NCBI GenBank assembly: GCA_012974475.1
Contig: JAAXQD010000150.1
Location: 1-15,074, forward strand
DNA length: 15,074 nucleotides
Source of the DNA: Desulfobacterales bacterium
GTDB taxonomy: Bacteria > Desulfobacterota > Desulfobacteria > Desulfobacterales > UBA11574
Direction of reading: 5' to 3'
In this document: piece by piece, positions 8,197 to 14,841 of the stretch
How positions within the stretch are numbered: position 1 is the first letter of the stretch
Layout of the letters: each line of letters begins with the position of its first letter
The notes under the pieces: model-generated
What the model was told of the DNA's origin: nothing
What the model saw: the letters and a program-made list of their open reading frames with translations, nothing else
Database searches by the model: none
Translations under genes and position numbers: made by a program

Positions 8197-8247
8197 ACCG
8201 TTCTTAACCCGAAAGAAGCGCTCCGGGTACCACAGGAGGCATGTAAT

Positions 8248-9183
8248 ATGCCGAATTTTGAACCCGCCTTTATTGATACCTTCAATAAAGGGGCTCTGGC
8301 AGGAAAGATTGAAGCGGCGCATGAGATTTTAAAATCTTGCACCCTCTGCCCCAGAAGATGCAAGGTTGATCGGCCGGCCGGGGAAACCGGTATATGCAAA
8401 ACAGGCCCAACAGCCTATGTCTCCAGTTTCAATCCTCACTTTGGGGAAGAGGACCCTTTGGTGGGAAACCAGGGTTCCGGTACGATTTTTTTTACCCACT
8501 GCAACCTGTTGTGTAACTTCTGCCAGAATTATGACATCAGTCATCTGGGTCACGGTGAAAAGATATCCAATGAGCAGCTTGCAGGTATAATGCTTCATTT
8601 GCAAAATGGCGGGTGTCACAACATTAATTTCGTTACCCCGTCCCATGTGGTGCCCCAGATCCTCTCTGCTGTGGAAATTGCCATACAAAACGGTCTTTCA
8701 GTGCCGTTGGTTTACAATACCGGAGGGTATGATTCGCTTGAAACGTTGAAATTGCTCGAGGGTGTATTCGATATCTATATGCCGGATTTTAAATTTTGGG
8801 ATCCTGAGGTGGCACAAACCACATGCAACGCTGAAGATTACCCAGAGGTGGCACAAAAAGCACTGATAGAGATGCACAGGCAAGTCGGTGACCTTATCAC
8901 CGATGATGCCGGCATCGCCCGGCGTGGGATCTTGCTGAGACACCTGGTCCTGCCCCATGGACTTGCTGGAACCCGCGAAATAATGAGATTTATTGCACGT
9001 AAAATTTCATTGAACACATATGTCAACATAATGCCCCAGTACAGACCCTGCGGCCGGGCCGGTGAGGTAGAGGGACTGTCTGTTCATCTGTCACAAAAGG
9101 ATTATAAAAAAGCTTTACAGGAAGCCAAAGAAGAAGGTATTGAAAGGCTTGACATCCGAGAGCGTCGATTTATTGCACACTAA
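8248..9183 (+). CDS. Radical SAM protein, PflX-like
   Basis: A 311-residue radical SAM enzyme of the PflX (COG1313) group, often annotated as a pyruvate formate-lyase activating homologue, though its true substrate is unknown. The 4Fe-4S/SAM motif is CNLLCNFC (C85, C89, C92), preceded by the group's characteristic GSGTIFF. A second cysteine set near the N-terminus, CTLCPRRC plus a later cysteine (C31, C34, C38, C50), may bind another cluster or zinc. YNTGGYDS and YMPDFKFWD are other typical segments. The start ATG 8248 has AGGAGG (8234-8239) eight bases upstream. It begins 51 bases after feoB with no strong terminator between, so it may be co-transcribed with the iron uptake genes, which would suit an iron-sulfur enzyme, but this is inference. 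Confidence 0.85.
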   Translation: MPNFEPAFIDTFNKGALAGKIEAAHEILKSCTLCPRRCKVDRPAGETGICKTGPTAYVSSFNPHFGEEDPLVGNQGSGTIFFTHCNLLCNFCQNYDISHLGHGEKISNEQLAGIMLHLQNGGCHNINFVTPSHVVPQILSAVEIAIQNGLSVPLVYNTGGYDSLETLKLLEGVFDIYMPDFKFWDPEVAQTTCNAEDYPEVAQKALIEMHRQVGDLITDDAGIARRGILLRHLVLPHGLAGTREIMRFIARKISLNTYVNIMPQYRPCGRAGEVEGLSVHLSQKDYKKALQEAKEEGIERLDIRERRFIAH

Positions 9184-9199
9184 TACCGTTGAGAATCAA

Positions 9200-9631
9200 A
9201 TGAAAAATTATACATGGACAACATTTTTTTTGCTATTGGTTTTTACCGGGGTGGCTTCGGCGGAACGCTTGGCGGTAGCTGTGTCAGTGGCCAACATACG
9301 TTCAGGTCCCGGGCAAAATCATGAGCTCTTGTGGGAAGTGGAAAAATACCATCCCATCGATGTGTTTCAAAAGTCGGGACAATGGTATAATTTCCGTGAT
9401 TTTGAAGGCGATAAAGGGTGGATTCACAAATCGCTTGTCGGGAAAGTTCCGTCGGTGATTACCCAAAAAGAAAATTGCAGGATTCGATCCGGTCCCGGGC
9501 AAAGTTTTGCAATTTTGTTCACGGTTGAAAAAGGCGTTCCGTTTAAGGTAATACAGCGAAAAAATAGCTGGATTCAAATTCAGCACGCCGACGGGGACAA
9601 GGGGTGGGTCTATCAATCTCTGGTATGGTAA
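9200..9631 (+). CDS. Exported protein with two SH3 domains
   Basis: A 143-residue protein with a signal peptide (about 1-21, ending GVASA before ERLAV) and two bacterial SH3 domains: residues 23-80 and 86-143. The repeats share NIRSGPGQ / RIRSGPGQ and DKGWIHKSLV / DKGWVYQSLV, so they arose by duplication. Such proteins act in the periplasm or at the cell envelope, often binding peptidoglycan or partner proteins; no enzymatic motif is present. The ATG at 9200 starts the signal peptide; a TTG 60 bases earlier in frame would place 20 polar residues before it and overlap the upstream gene. It begins 16 bases after the radical SAM gene, suggesting one transcript. A small CCGG-TTAT-CCGG hairpin follows its stop at 9637-9648. 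Confidence 0.85.
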   Translation: MKNYTWTTFFLLLVFTGVASAERLAVAVSVANIRSGPGQNHELLWEVEKYHPIDVFQKSGQWYNFRDFEGDKGWIHKSLVGKVPSVITQKENCRIRSGPGQSFAILFTVEKGVPFKVIQRKNSWIQIQHADGDKGWVYQSLVW

Positions 9632-9714
9632 ACGGACCGGTTATCCGGGTTGTTTTATGGTGAATTATCACGCTGAAGAGAATCGGCTTTCCAGAAAGCA
9701 AGCAACTCAAAATA

Positions 9715-10713
9715 ATGATTGCAAATCAAAAGGATAAGCAAAAAAGATTGATTGTGGGCATCGGTTCGGCCCTGGTCGATATTCTTGCCCACGAAGACGA
9801 CGAATTTTTAGCGAAAACCCGTGCAGTTAAAGGTGGAATGAAATATGTAGACAGGGAGTTCATTGAATTGGCCGTGTCGCAAACCTCTAAAAAACCGATC
9901 ATCATGCCCGGTGGGTCGGCGTGCAACACGGTGATCGGCATCGGCAAGCTCGGAGGATCGGCTCGTTTTGTCGGCAAAAGCGGCAGTGGCGAAATGGCCC
10001 GTCTGTTTGAAAAAGATCTGAAAAACAGCAACGTCGATCCTGCCCTTTTTAAATCACCGTCTCCCACCGGCAGGGTGCTGTCCATTATCACTCCCGATGC
10101 ACAGCGGTCCATGTTAACTTTTCTCGGCGCCGCCTCAGAAACACAACCTGAAGAAATTACTGAAAATTGTTTTGAAAACGCTGCAATTGTTCATATTGAA
10201 GGGTATCTTCTTTTTAACGAAGATCTGATCATGGCAGCCTTAAAAGGTGCAAAAGCCGCCGGCGCACTTGTCTCCCTGGATCTTGCCAGCTTTACGGTTG
10301 TTGAGGCGTCGAAAACCCTTCTGAAAAAAATTGTAAAGGATTTTGTTGACATTTTGATTGCCAATGAGGATGAAGCAAAAATATTTACCGGCCACAGGGA
10401 CGAAATTAAAGCGGTCAGATCCCTATCTGAAAACACACAGATTGCAGCCCTAAAGGTTGGGGAACGCGGCAGCTTTATTTCCCATGACGGGAAAATCATA
10501 AACATTGAAGCCATTGGAAGCGGTGCTGCTGTGGATACCACCGGAGCCGGTGATCTCTGGGCATCTGGTTTTCTCTTTGGACTGGTTAACGGTTATGGCC
10601 TCGAAAAATGCGGTAAACTTGGATCTGCCTGTGGTTACGAAGTGTGCCAGGTCGTGGGAGCGAACATCCCGGAAGAAGGCTGGCAGAGAATAAAAAAATT
10701 GCTGGAGGAATAA
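9715..10713 (+). CDS. PfkB-family carbohydrate/nucleoside kinase
   Basis: A 332-residue cytoplasmic kinase of the PfkB (ribokinase/adenosine kinase) family. The substrate-side motif GGSACNTVIGIGKLGG (about residues 64-80) and the catalytic motif DTTGAGD (274-280, with D280 as predicted base) are intact, and the family's overall length is kept. The pattern of the N-terminus (GIGSALVDILA) and the SACNT motif resemble adenosine-kinase-like members that bacterial annotation often labels 'adenosine kinase', but the substrate cannot be fixed from sequence alone. ATG 9715 has no strong ribosome binding site. It lies 83 bases after the SH3 gene and its TAA overlaps the next gene's ATG by one base, so the two are translationally coupled. 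Confidence 0.9.
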   Translation: MIANQKDKQKRLIVGIGSALVDILAHEDDEFLAKTRAVKGGMKYVDREFIELAVSQTSKKPIIMPGGSACNTVIGIGKLGGSARFVGKSGSGEMARLFEKDLKNSNVDPALFKSPSPTGRVLSIITPDAQRSMLTFLGAASETQPEEITENCFENAAIVHIEGYLLFNEDLIMAALKGAKAAGALVSLDLASFTVVEASKTLLKKIVKDFVDILIANEDEAKIFTGHRDEIKAVRSLSENTQIAALKVGERGSFISHDGKIINIEAIGSGAAVDTTGAGDLWASGFLFGLVNGYGLEKCGKLGSACGYEVCQVVGANIPEEGWQRIKKLLEE

Positions 10714-11417
10714 TGGCAAAAAAAAGGATATCCCGATCTCGTAAAAGAGACCTCGCCGCCCCTGACGAGTTTATAACATTCTGGACAAAATTGCTTGATT
10801 TTGCTGAAAAAAACAAAGTGACGGTTTTATGTGCCCTGGGGTTTGTCGTGGTATTTATTGTTGTTGCAACGGGTTTTTTATATTTTTCAAAAAAATCCGA
10901 AGACACGGCATTTGCCCTGCTTCAAAAAAACATTACCCAATACCAGATGCTTCTTAAAAATACCGGACCGGAGAAGGCTTATCTGGAGGTTGGAAAGGAT
11001 TTTCAGTCGATGATTGAAAAATACTCGGGCAGGACGGGTGGACAACATGCAAGACTCATATATGCCAATATCTGTTATACCGCCAAAGATTATGACAATG
11101 CTATAGAACTTTACAAGACATCCCTTGAAAACTTCAATGATGAACCGTTTATTAAAAATCTCATTATTAACAGCCTGGGATACTCCTACACGGTGAAGAA
11201 AGATTACAAAACCGCAGCCAAATATTTTGAAATGATTGCGTCAACGCCGGATTACAGCATTAAAGATGAAGCCCTTTTCAATTTAGGGGAGATTTATGAT
11301 GCCATGGGCGATAACGTAAAAAGCATCGATGCGTTTAAGGAAATTTTATCCGACCATGCCGACTCAATATATTTTGAAATTGCAAAAGAAAAGGTGGCAG
11401 GTCAGATGCAGAGTTAA
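10713..11417 (+). CDS. Membrane-anchored TPR protein, YfgM-like
   Basis: A 234-residue protein with a basic N-terminus (KKRISRSRKRD), one membrane helix at about 36-58 (VTVLCALGFVVVFIVVATGFLYF without further hydrophobic segments) and a periplasmic part made of tetratricopeptide-like helices, for example ARLIYANICYTAKDYDNAIELYKTSL and later EALFNLGEIYDAMGDNVKSIDAFKEIL split over two units. This is the plan of YfgM/TPR_21 proteins, which in E. coli associate with the Sec translocon and periplasmic chaperones; the assignment here is by architecture only. ATG 10713 overlaps the kinase stop (TAATG) and has GGAGGA at 10704-10709. An upstream in-frame alternative start inside the kinase gene would add unrelated residues. 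Confidence 0.8.
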   Translation: MAKKRISRSRKRDLAAPDEFITFWTKLLDFAEKNKVTVLCALGFVVVFIVVATGFLYFSKKSEDTAFALLQKNITQYQMLLKNTGPEKAYLEVGKDFQSMIEKYSGRTGGQHARLIYANICYTAKDYDNAIELYKTSLENFNDEPFIKNLIINSLGYSYTVKKDYKTAAKYFEMIASTPDYSIKDEALFNLGEIYDAMGDNVKSIDAFKEILSDHADSIYFEIAKEKVAGQMQS

Positions 11418-11425
11418 AATTCCCC

Positions 11426-11465
11426 AAAAAAAATGGTCAACCGGTTTTAAGCCGATTGACCATTT
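11426..11465 (-). terminator. Intrinsic terminator, minus strand
   Basis: On the minus strand AAATGGTCAA pairs perfectly with TTGACCATTT, extended by a T-G wobble and three more G-C pairs (CGG/CCG) around a 7-base loop. The stem runs directly into eight Ts (11433-11426) before GGGG. This is a strong Rho-independent terminator for leftward transcription, ending both the predicted small RNA and any read-through from the response regulator gene. On the plus strand the same hairpin has only a short T tail but may help end the TPR transcript. Confidence 0.8.
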
Positions 11466-11499
11466 AGAAGGAAAACAGATGAAGAAATTATTAGGTTGC
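11426..11499 (-). ncRNA. Predicted sigma54-dependent small RNA
   Basis: A sigma54 promoter at 11525-11510 predicts initiation near 11499, and a strong terminator ends at 11426, giving an RNA of about 74 nt with no credible reading frame. The first 34 nt are A/U/C-rich and apparently unpaired, including UUUCUUCAUC and an anti-Shine-Dalgarno stretch UUUUCCUUCU; the rest is the terminator hairpin with its U tail, which is the plan of Hfq-type regulatory RNAs. It lies downstream of, and in the same direction as, an NtrC-family activator gene, like CrcZ after cbrB in Pseudomonas. Transcription is inferred, not shown. Confidence 0.6.
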
Positions 11500-11509
11500 A
11501 AATAGAACA

Positions 11510-11525
11510 TGCAAGTTTCTTGCCA
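11510..11525 (-). promoter_or_regulatory. Sigma54 (-24/-12) promoter
   Basis: Minus strand reads TGGCAAGAAACTTGCA, against the consensus TGGCACG-N4-TTGCA: only the sixth base differs. The invariant GG and GC are exactly at the required spacing (third and fifteenth bases 12 apart), and the preceding base is T as favoured. The predicted start is near 11499. No coding gene begins within reach; the transcript would meet the terminator at 11465-11426. An adjacent sigma54 activator gene strengthens the call. Confidence 0.75.
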
Positions 11526-11550
11526 AAGTGACACATAGAGCCTGTCGTTT

Positions 11551-11573
11551 TTTCATAATTTCAATTTATGAAA
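11551..11573. promoter_or_regulatory. AT-rich palindrome near -63
   Basis: TTTCATAA (11551-11558) and TTATGAAA (11566-11573) form a perfect 8-bp inverted repeat with a 7-base spacer, centred about 63 bases upstream of the predicted sigma54 start. That is where a DNA-bending protein or a second regulator commonly binds at sigma54 promoters. It does not match the IHF consensus well, so the bound protein is unknown. Confidence 0.35.
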
Positions 11574-11655
11574 TAATTATAGCGAGTTACACTAAAGCCC
11601 CTTCGAGATATCCCGCACTACTTTTCTTCTTAACCACACCCTCTAAATCCGGAAT

Positions 11656-11673
11656 CGTTCAATATTTTGAACC
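11656..11673 (-). promoter_or_regulatory. Enhancer-like palindrome 1
   Basis: Minus strand GGTTCAAAATATTGAACG, an inverted repeat GTTCAA-N4-TTGAAC. It is the first of three matching 18-bp sites and is centred about 165 bp upstream of the predicted sigma54 start, a usual enhancer distance. Probably a dimer site for the adjacent NtrC-family regulator, by location. Confidence 0.55.
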
Positions 11674-11710
11674 GCACCCAACAACAAAAATTTTAACAGG
11701 TTGATTTAAC

Positions 11711-11810
11711 AGAAGATAACCCCAAATCCGCCCGATTCAATTTTTTGAACCCCTTAAAACTCAAATTAAGGTATCCATTTAAAATGATAAGAAAAAAATG
11801 GTTATCTTCT
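11711..11810. repeat. 11-bp inverted repeat pair around palindrome 2
   Basis: AGAAGATAACC at 11711-11721 is exactly inverted as GGTTATCTTCT at 11800-11810. The two arms are separated by 78 bases that include palindrome 2. They could be a second class of protein-binding sites or the arms of a looped structure. No function is assigned. Confidence 0.5.
11734..11751 (-). promoter_or_regulatory. Enhancer-like palindrome 2
   Basis: Minus strand GGTTCAAAAAATTGAATC, the second copy of the 18-bp site, centred about 243 bp upstream of the predicted sigma54 start and 78 bp from palindrome 1. Both copies are also preceded on the plus strand by AAATCCG, so a slightly longer unit may have been duplicated. 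Confidence 0.55.
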
Positions 11811-11812
11811 TT

Positions 11813-11830
11813 GATTCAAACTTTTGAACC
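11813..11830 (-). promoter_or_regulatory. Enhancer-like palindrome 3, inside regulator gene end
   Basis: Minus strand GGTTCAAAAGTTTGAATC, the third copy, 79 bp from palindrome 2 and about 322 bp upstream of the predicted sigma54 start. It overlaps the last codons and stop of the response regulator gene (residues GSKV then TGA), so the regulator's C-terminus is partly written by its presumed binding site. Confidence 0.5.
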
Positions 11831-13198
11831 GACGTCCAATTTCAACTTTTTTATTTTCCAGTTAAGCCCGCTTTTGCCAATGCCGAGCAATTCGGCCGCC
11901 TGGGATTGAACATTATTTGTCAATTTCAAAGCCCTTTCGATCATCTTCGTTTCGATCATCGTAAGGGTTTCATCCAATTTCGCAACAGAAGGTATTCCTT
12001 CAATATGCAGCGTGTTATAAACATTGCTTCTAAAGTCCTTGGGAAGGTCTGAGACCTGAATGGTATTGCTTCGACACATCACCATGGCCCGTTCAATAAC
12101 ATTCTCCAACTCACGAACATTTCCGGGCCAGCTGTAATCGAAAAAAAAACGTTCAACTTCCGGATCAAGACCGGTTATCGTGGTTTCGGATTTATATTCC
12201 TCTCCGTATTTATGGATAAAATGATCCGCCAGCAGGCGAATATCTTCCTGACGGTTCCTTAAAAGAGGCAGGACAATATGTACAACATTCAACCGATAAT
12301 AGAGATCTTCTCTGAATCGTCCTTGGATCATTTCATCTTTAAGTCTCTTATTTGTAGCAGCAATAATACGCATATCGACAGAAATCGACTTTACCCCTCC
12401 AACCCTTTCAAAATTTTTTTCTTGGAGGACCCGTAAAAGTTTCACCTGTAAATTTTGTGAAAGTTCGCCAATTTCATCGAGAAAAAGGGTGCCGGCGTCA
12501 GCCAATTCAAAACGGCCTTTACGCCTTGCTACGGCACCGGTAAATGCCCCTTTTTCATGGCCAAAAAGCTCACTTTCAAGAAGCGTCTCTGCCAGAGCGC
12601 TACAGTTCACTGCAATGAACGGTTTATCGCGCCGCGGGCTGTTAAAGTGGATCGATTTTGCCACCAGTTCTTTCCCGGTACCGCTTTCACCTTCGATCAA
12701 AACAGTGGTGGTGGCAGGTGCCACTTTTCGAATCGTTTCGAAAACATCCTCCATCACCTTACTTTTTCCAATAATATTCCCGAAACTGTACTTTGATTCC
12801 ACAGCATTTCTGAGTTGCCGGTTCTCTTTGACCATACGGTACATGCCGATGGCCTTATTAACATATAGAATTAGCCGATTATTATCGAAAGGCTTGAGAA
12901 TATAACTGTAGGCCCCTTTCTGCATGGCCTCTACAGCTTTATCCACAGTGCCGTAAGCGGTCATCATAATGACCGGAAGCTCCTTATCTTTGTCCTTGAT
13001 TTTTTCCAGGAGTTCAATGCCGTCCATTTTGGGCATTTTCATGTCTGTAAGGACCAGATCAACGTCGATATTTTTCAGTATTTCAAAGGCCTCATAACCG
13101 CTGTTTGCACAAAAGGTTTCGAACCCCTCTTCTTCGAGAACCGCACTTAATATCCGCGGATAATTCTTTTCATCATCAACGATCAGAATGGTCTCCAT
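11816..13198 (-). CDS. NtrC-family sigma54 response regulator
   Basis: A 460-residue response regulator and sigma54 activator. The receiver domain (1-120) has D8/D9, phosphoacceptor D52 in LTDMKMP, T80 and K102. The AAA+ domain (about 138-370) has Walker A GESGTGKE (170-177), an intact sigma54-contacting GAFTGA loop (217-222) and Walker B LFLDE (D241-E242). A Fis-type helix-turn-helix lies near the C-terminus (about 415-455, with AAELLGIGKSGLNWKIKKL). All key residues are present, so it should be a working activator. It starts two bases after the kinase stop, with GGGAG inside the kinase's last codons, so they form one operon. The sigma54 promoter and palindromes just downstream are its likeliest local target. 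The signal it responds to is unknown. Confidence 0.95.
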   Translation of the reverse strand: METILIVDDEKNYPRILSAVLEEEGFETFCANSGYEAFEILKNIDVDLVLTDMKMPKMDGIELLEKIKDKDKELPVIMMTAYGTVDKAVEAMQKGAYSYILKPFDNNRLILYVNKAIGMYRMVKENRQLRNAVESKYSFGNIIGKSKVMEDVFETIRKVAPATTTVLIEGESGTGKELVAKSIHFNSPRRDKPFIAVNCSALAETLLESELFGHEKGAFTGAVARRKGRFELADAGTLFLDEIGELSQNLQVKLLRVLQEKNFERVGGVKSISVDMRIIAATNKRLKDEMIQGRFREDLYYRLNVVHIVLPLLRNRQEDIRLLADHFIHKYGEEYKSETTITGLDPEVERFFFDYSWPGNVRELENVIERAMVMCRSNTIQVSDLPKDFRSNVYNTLHIEGIPSVAKLDETLTMIETKMIERALKLTNNVQSQAAELLGIGKSGLNWKIKKLKLDVGSKV

Positions 13199-13200
13199 GC

Positions 13201-14622
13201 CTATACTCCCTGTTTCACAGGTAATTCTACTTTAACCCGGGCGCCGGCACCCGTTCTTGCGCTAATCTGGACGCGTCCGCTGTGGGATTCAATGATATTT
13301 TTTACAATACCCAGCCCCAGACCGGTTCCTTTGGCTTTGGTTGTAAAAAATGGATCCCATATTTTTTCCATGAGGTTTTGGGGGATACCTTCCCCGTCAT
13401 CTTCAAAAAATATTTTTACGGTATTGTCCGTGGATTGTATTGCGACATGTATTTTGCCGCCCTCGGGCATCGCCTGCATCGCATTAATTAAAATGTTTAG
13501 GAATGCCTGATAAAGCATATCAGAATCGGCTGTTATCTCCGGAATATTATTGTCATAATGTTTTGCAACCGTATAGCCTTCCTCTTCAATATGTGATGCC
13601 AAAAAATTTATGTTTTTCTCAAGAACAGCCTCGACATTGCAATTCATGAGATTTGGATTTTTGGGTTTCGCAAAATTTAAAAAGTCTGTGATAATATTAT
13701 TTAAACGGACGGATTCCTCGATGATGATATCTGGAATAGAATTCGAAGGATCGTAGCCGGCCATTTTTTTCTTTAAGAGTTCGGATGAGCTTTTTATAAT
13801 ACCCAATGGATTCCGAATTTCATGGGAAATCCCTGCTACCATTTCGCCCAGTGTCGACAAATGTTCTGCTCGGCTTAACTGCTCTTTGAGCTTGAGTCTT
13901 TCCAGGGCGCGCTTTTCAATGATGCTTTCGCCCCGTTTGACCACAAACAGAAGCGCCAGAAATAGCGCCCCCATCACAATCGAGCTGGTGGTAATAACAC
14001 GGATTTGAAAATCGAAAATTGCTTTATAGTCATCTGTTAAATCCTGAGCGATTTCTACGACACCCAGTACCGGACCGGATATCCTGGAGAGGGGTTGCTC
14101 TGCGCGCAGGGGGGCAATTGTAATTAACCGGCTGTCTTGGGGAATTCCGAGCAAGATCCGGAACCAGCTACCGCTTTGAATCAGATTTGAAGTCGACTTG
14201 CCTAAAATTGCATCCTCATATCCTTTGCCGCCCGATTTTTCCTTGCCGATCACTGAGTGGTCAAAACTGTATGATATGGTGTTTTCCATATCGTATATGT
14301 TGACCATATCAACCTTGAAGCTGTGAAGCGTGCTTCGGACGACTTTGTCCATCCGTTCAAATTGTTTTTGATCGCTGAGCTGAATCTTGCCGAATTTCAA
14401 TGCAACCGGAATGATGAACTGCAAAAACACCTGATGATTCAGATTTTCGATCAGAAGGCTGGCGTAGTCTTCACTTTTTTGTTGCTGCATGGTCTTTGCC
14501 CAGTGGGTATTGAACAAAGAGAGGACCAGCGTTCCAATGAATATTACGATCAGGCTTGTAAACGTAAAATATTTGACCAACCTGAACGGCTTGATTTTTT
14601 CTTCTGTGGCTTGGAGGTTCAT
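13201..14622 (-). CDS. Membrane sensor histidine kinase, NtrB/AtoS type
   Basis: A 473-residue sensor kinase. Membrane helix 1 is at about 18-38, followed by a periplasmic sensor region of some 170 residues (Cache-like by length and position, not confirmed), and helix 2 at about 208-228. A charged, probably coiled-coil linker takes the place of an obvious HAMP domain. The H-box GISHEIRNPLG gives phosphoacceptor H267; the N-box LNILINAMQAMPEGG and G-boxes DDGEGIP and GTGLGLGIV form a complete ATPase domain. This set is usual for kinases that pair with NtrC-type regulators, and the cognate regulator follows two bases downstream. ATG 14622 is preferred; an in-frame TTG two codons earlier is the alternative, and neither has a strong ribosome binding site. 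Confidence 0.92.
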   Translation of the reverse strand: MNLQATEEKIKPFRLVKYFTFTSLIVIFIGTLVLSLFNTHWAKTMQQQKSEDYASLLIENLNHQVFLQFIIPVALKFGKIQLSDQKQFERMDKVVRSTLHSFKVDMVNIYDMENTISYSFDHSVIGKEKSGGKGYEDAILGKSTSNLIQSGSWFRILLGIPQDSRLITIAPLRAEQPLSRISGPVLGVVEIAQDLTDDYKAIFDFQIRVITTSSIVMGALFLALLFVVKRGESIIEKRALERLKLKEQLSRAEHLSTLGEMVAGISHEIRNPLGIIKSSSELLKKKMAGYDPSNSIPDIIIEESVRLNNIITDFLNFAKPKNPNLMNCNVEAVLEKNINFLASHIEEEGYTVAKHYDNNIPEITADSDMLYQAFLNILINAMQAMPEGGKIHVAIQSTDNTVKIFFEDDGEGIPQNLMEKIWDPFFTTKAKGTGLGLGIVKNIIESHSGRVQISARTGAGARVKVELPVKQGV

Positions 14623-14647
14623 AAACAAGATTAATGGCTCGGCATGG

Positions 14648-14675
14648 GAATATCGAATATCGACACGGGAATATC
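14648..14675. repeat. Heptamer GAATATC repeats before the kinase gene
   Basis: GAATATC occurs at 14648-14654, 14655-14661 and 14669-14675. All fall on a strict 7-base period, with the intervening unit degenerate (GACACGG). The array lies 26 to 53 bases upstream of the kinase ATG, in the presumed 5' untranslated region, where it reads GATATTC on the coding strand. Confidence 0.6.
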
Positions 14676-14812
14676 TTTATCTAAATGAAAAAGACGTCCA
14701 GTGCAGCAAAAAATAACCTTCTCAAATTTCAAGCCCTTAAAGATTCTTTGATTGCGCGTTGACCGCGTTAACAGAGGGTGCGAAACTCGAGGGACAATAT
14801 AATCCGTAAAAA

Positions 14813-14841
14813 TATATACGGAAGCTAACCGCTAAAGTCAA
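14813..14841 (-). promoter_or_regulatory. Sigma70-type promoter of the kinase-regulator operon
   Basis: On the minus strand TTGACT (14841-14836) and TATATA (14818-14813) are separated by exactly 17 bases. The predicted start near 14806 gives a leader of about 185 bases before the kinase ATG. A 6-bp inverted repeat TCCGTA/TACGGA (14803-14822) overlaps the -10 box. Confidence 0.45.

Noticed and set aside
8203..8230. Inverted repeat ACCCG / CGGGT between feoB and the radical SAM gene
   Set aside because: Only five base pairs with an 11 to 12 base loop and no T run; not a convincing terminator.
8241..8246. ATG-TAA start-stop just before the radical SAM gene
   Set aside because: It lies one base after the Shine-Dalgarno, too close for initiation; the ATG at 8248 has the correct spacing.
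9637..9657. Possible terminator CCGG-TTAT-CCGG followed by GTTGTTTTA after the SH3 gene
   Set aside because: The stem is only four base pairs and the T tract is interrupted, so it is too weak to call.
11479..11505. Eight-codon plus-strand mini-ORF MKKLLGCK with a fair ribosome binding site
   Set aside because: No plus-strand promoter is seen for it, it stops after eight codons, and the same bases are better explained as the complement of the single-stranded region of the predicted minus-strand RNA.
12489..12905. Long open frames opposite the response regulator and kinase genes
   Set aside because: They are antisense shadows of strongly supported genes with complete domain motifs and have no features of their own.
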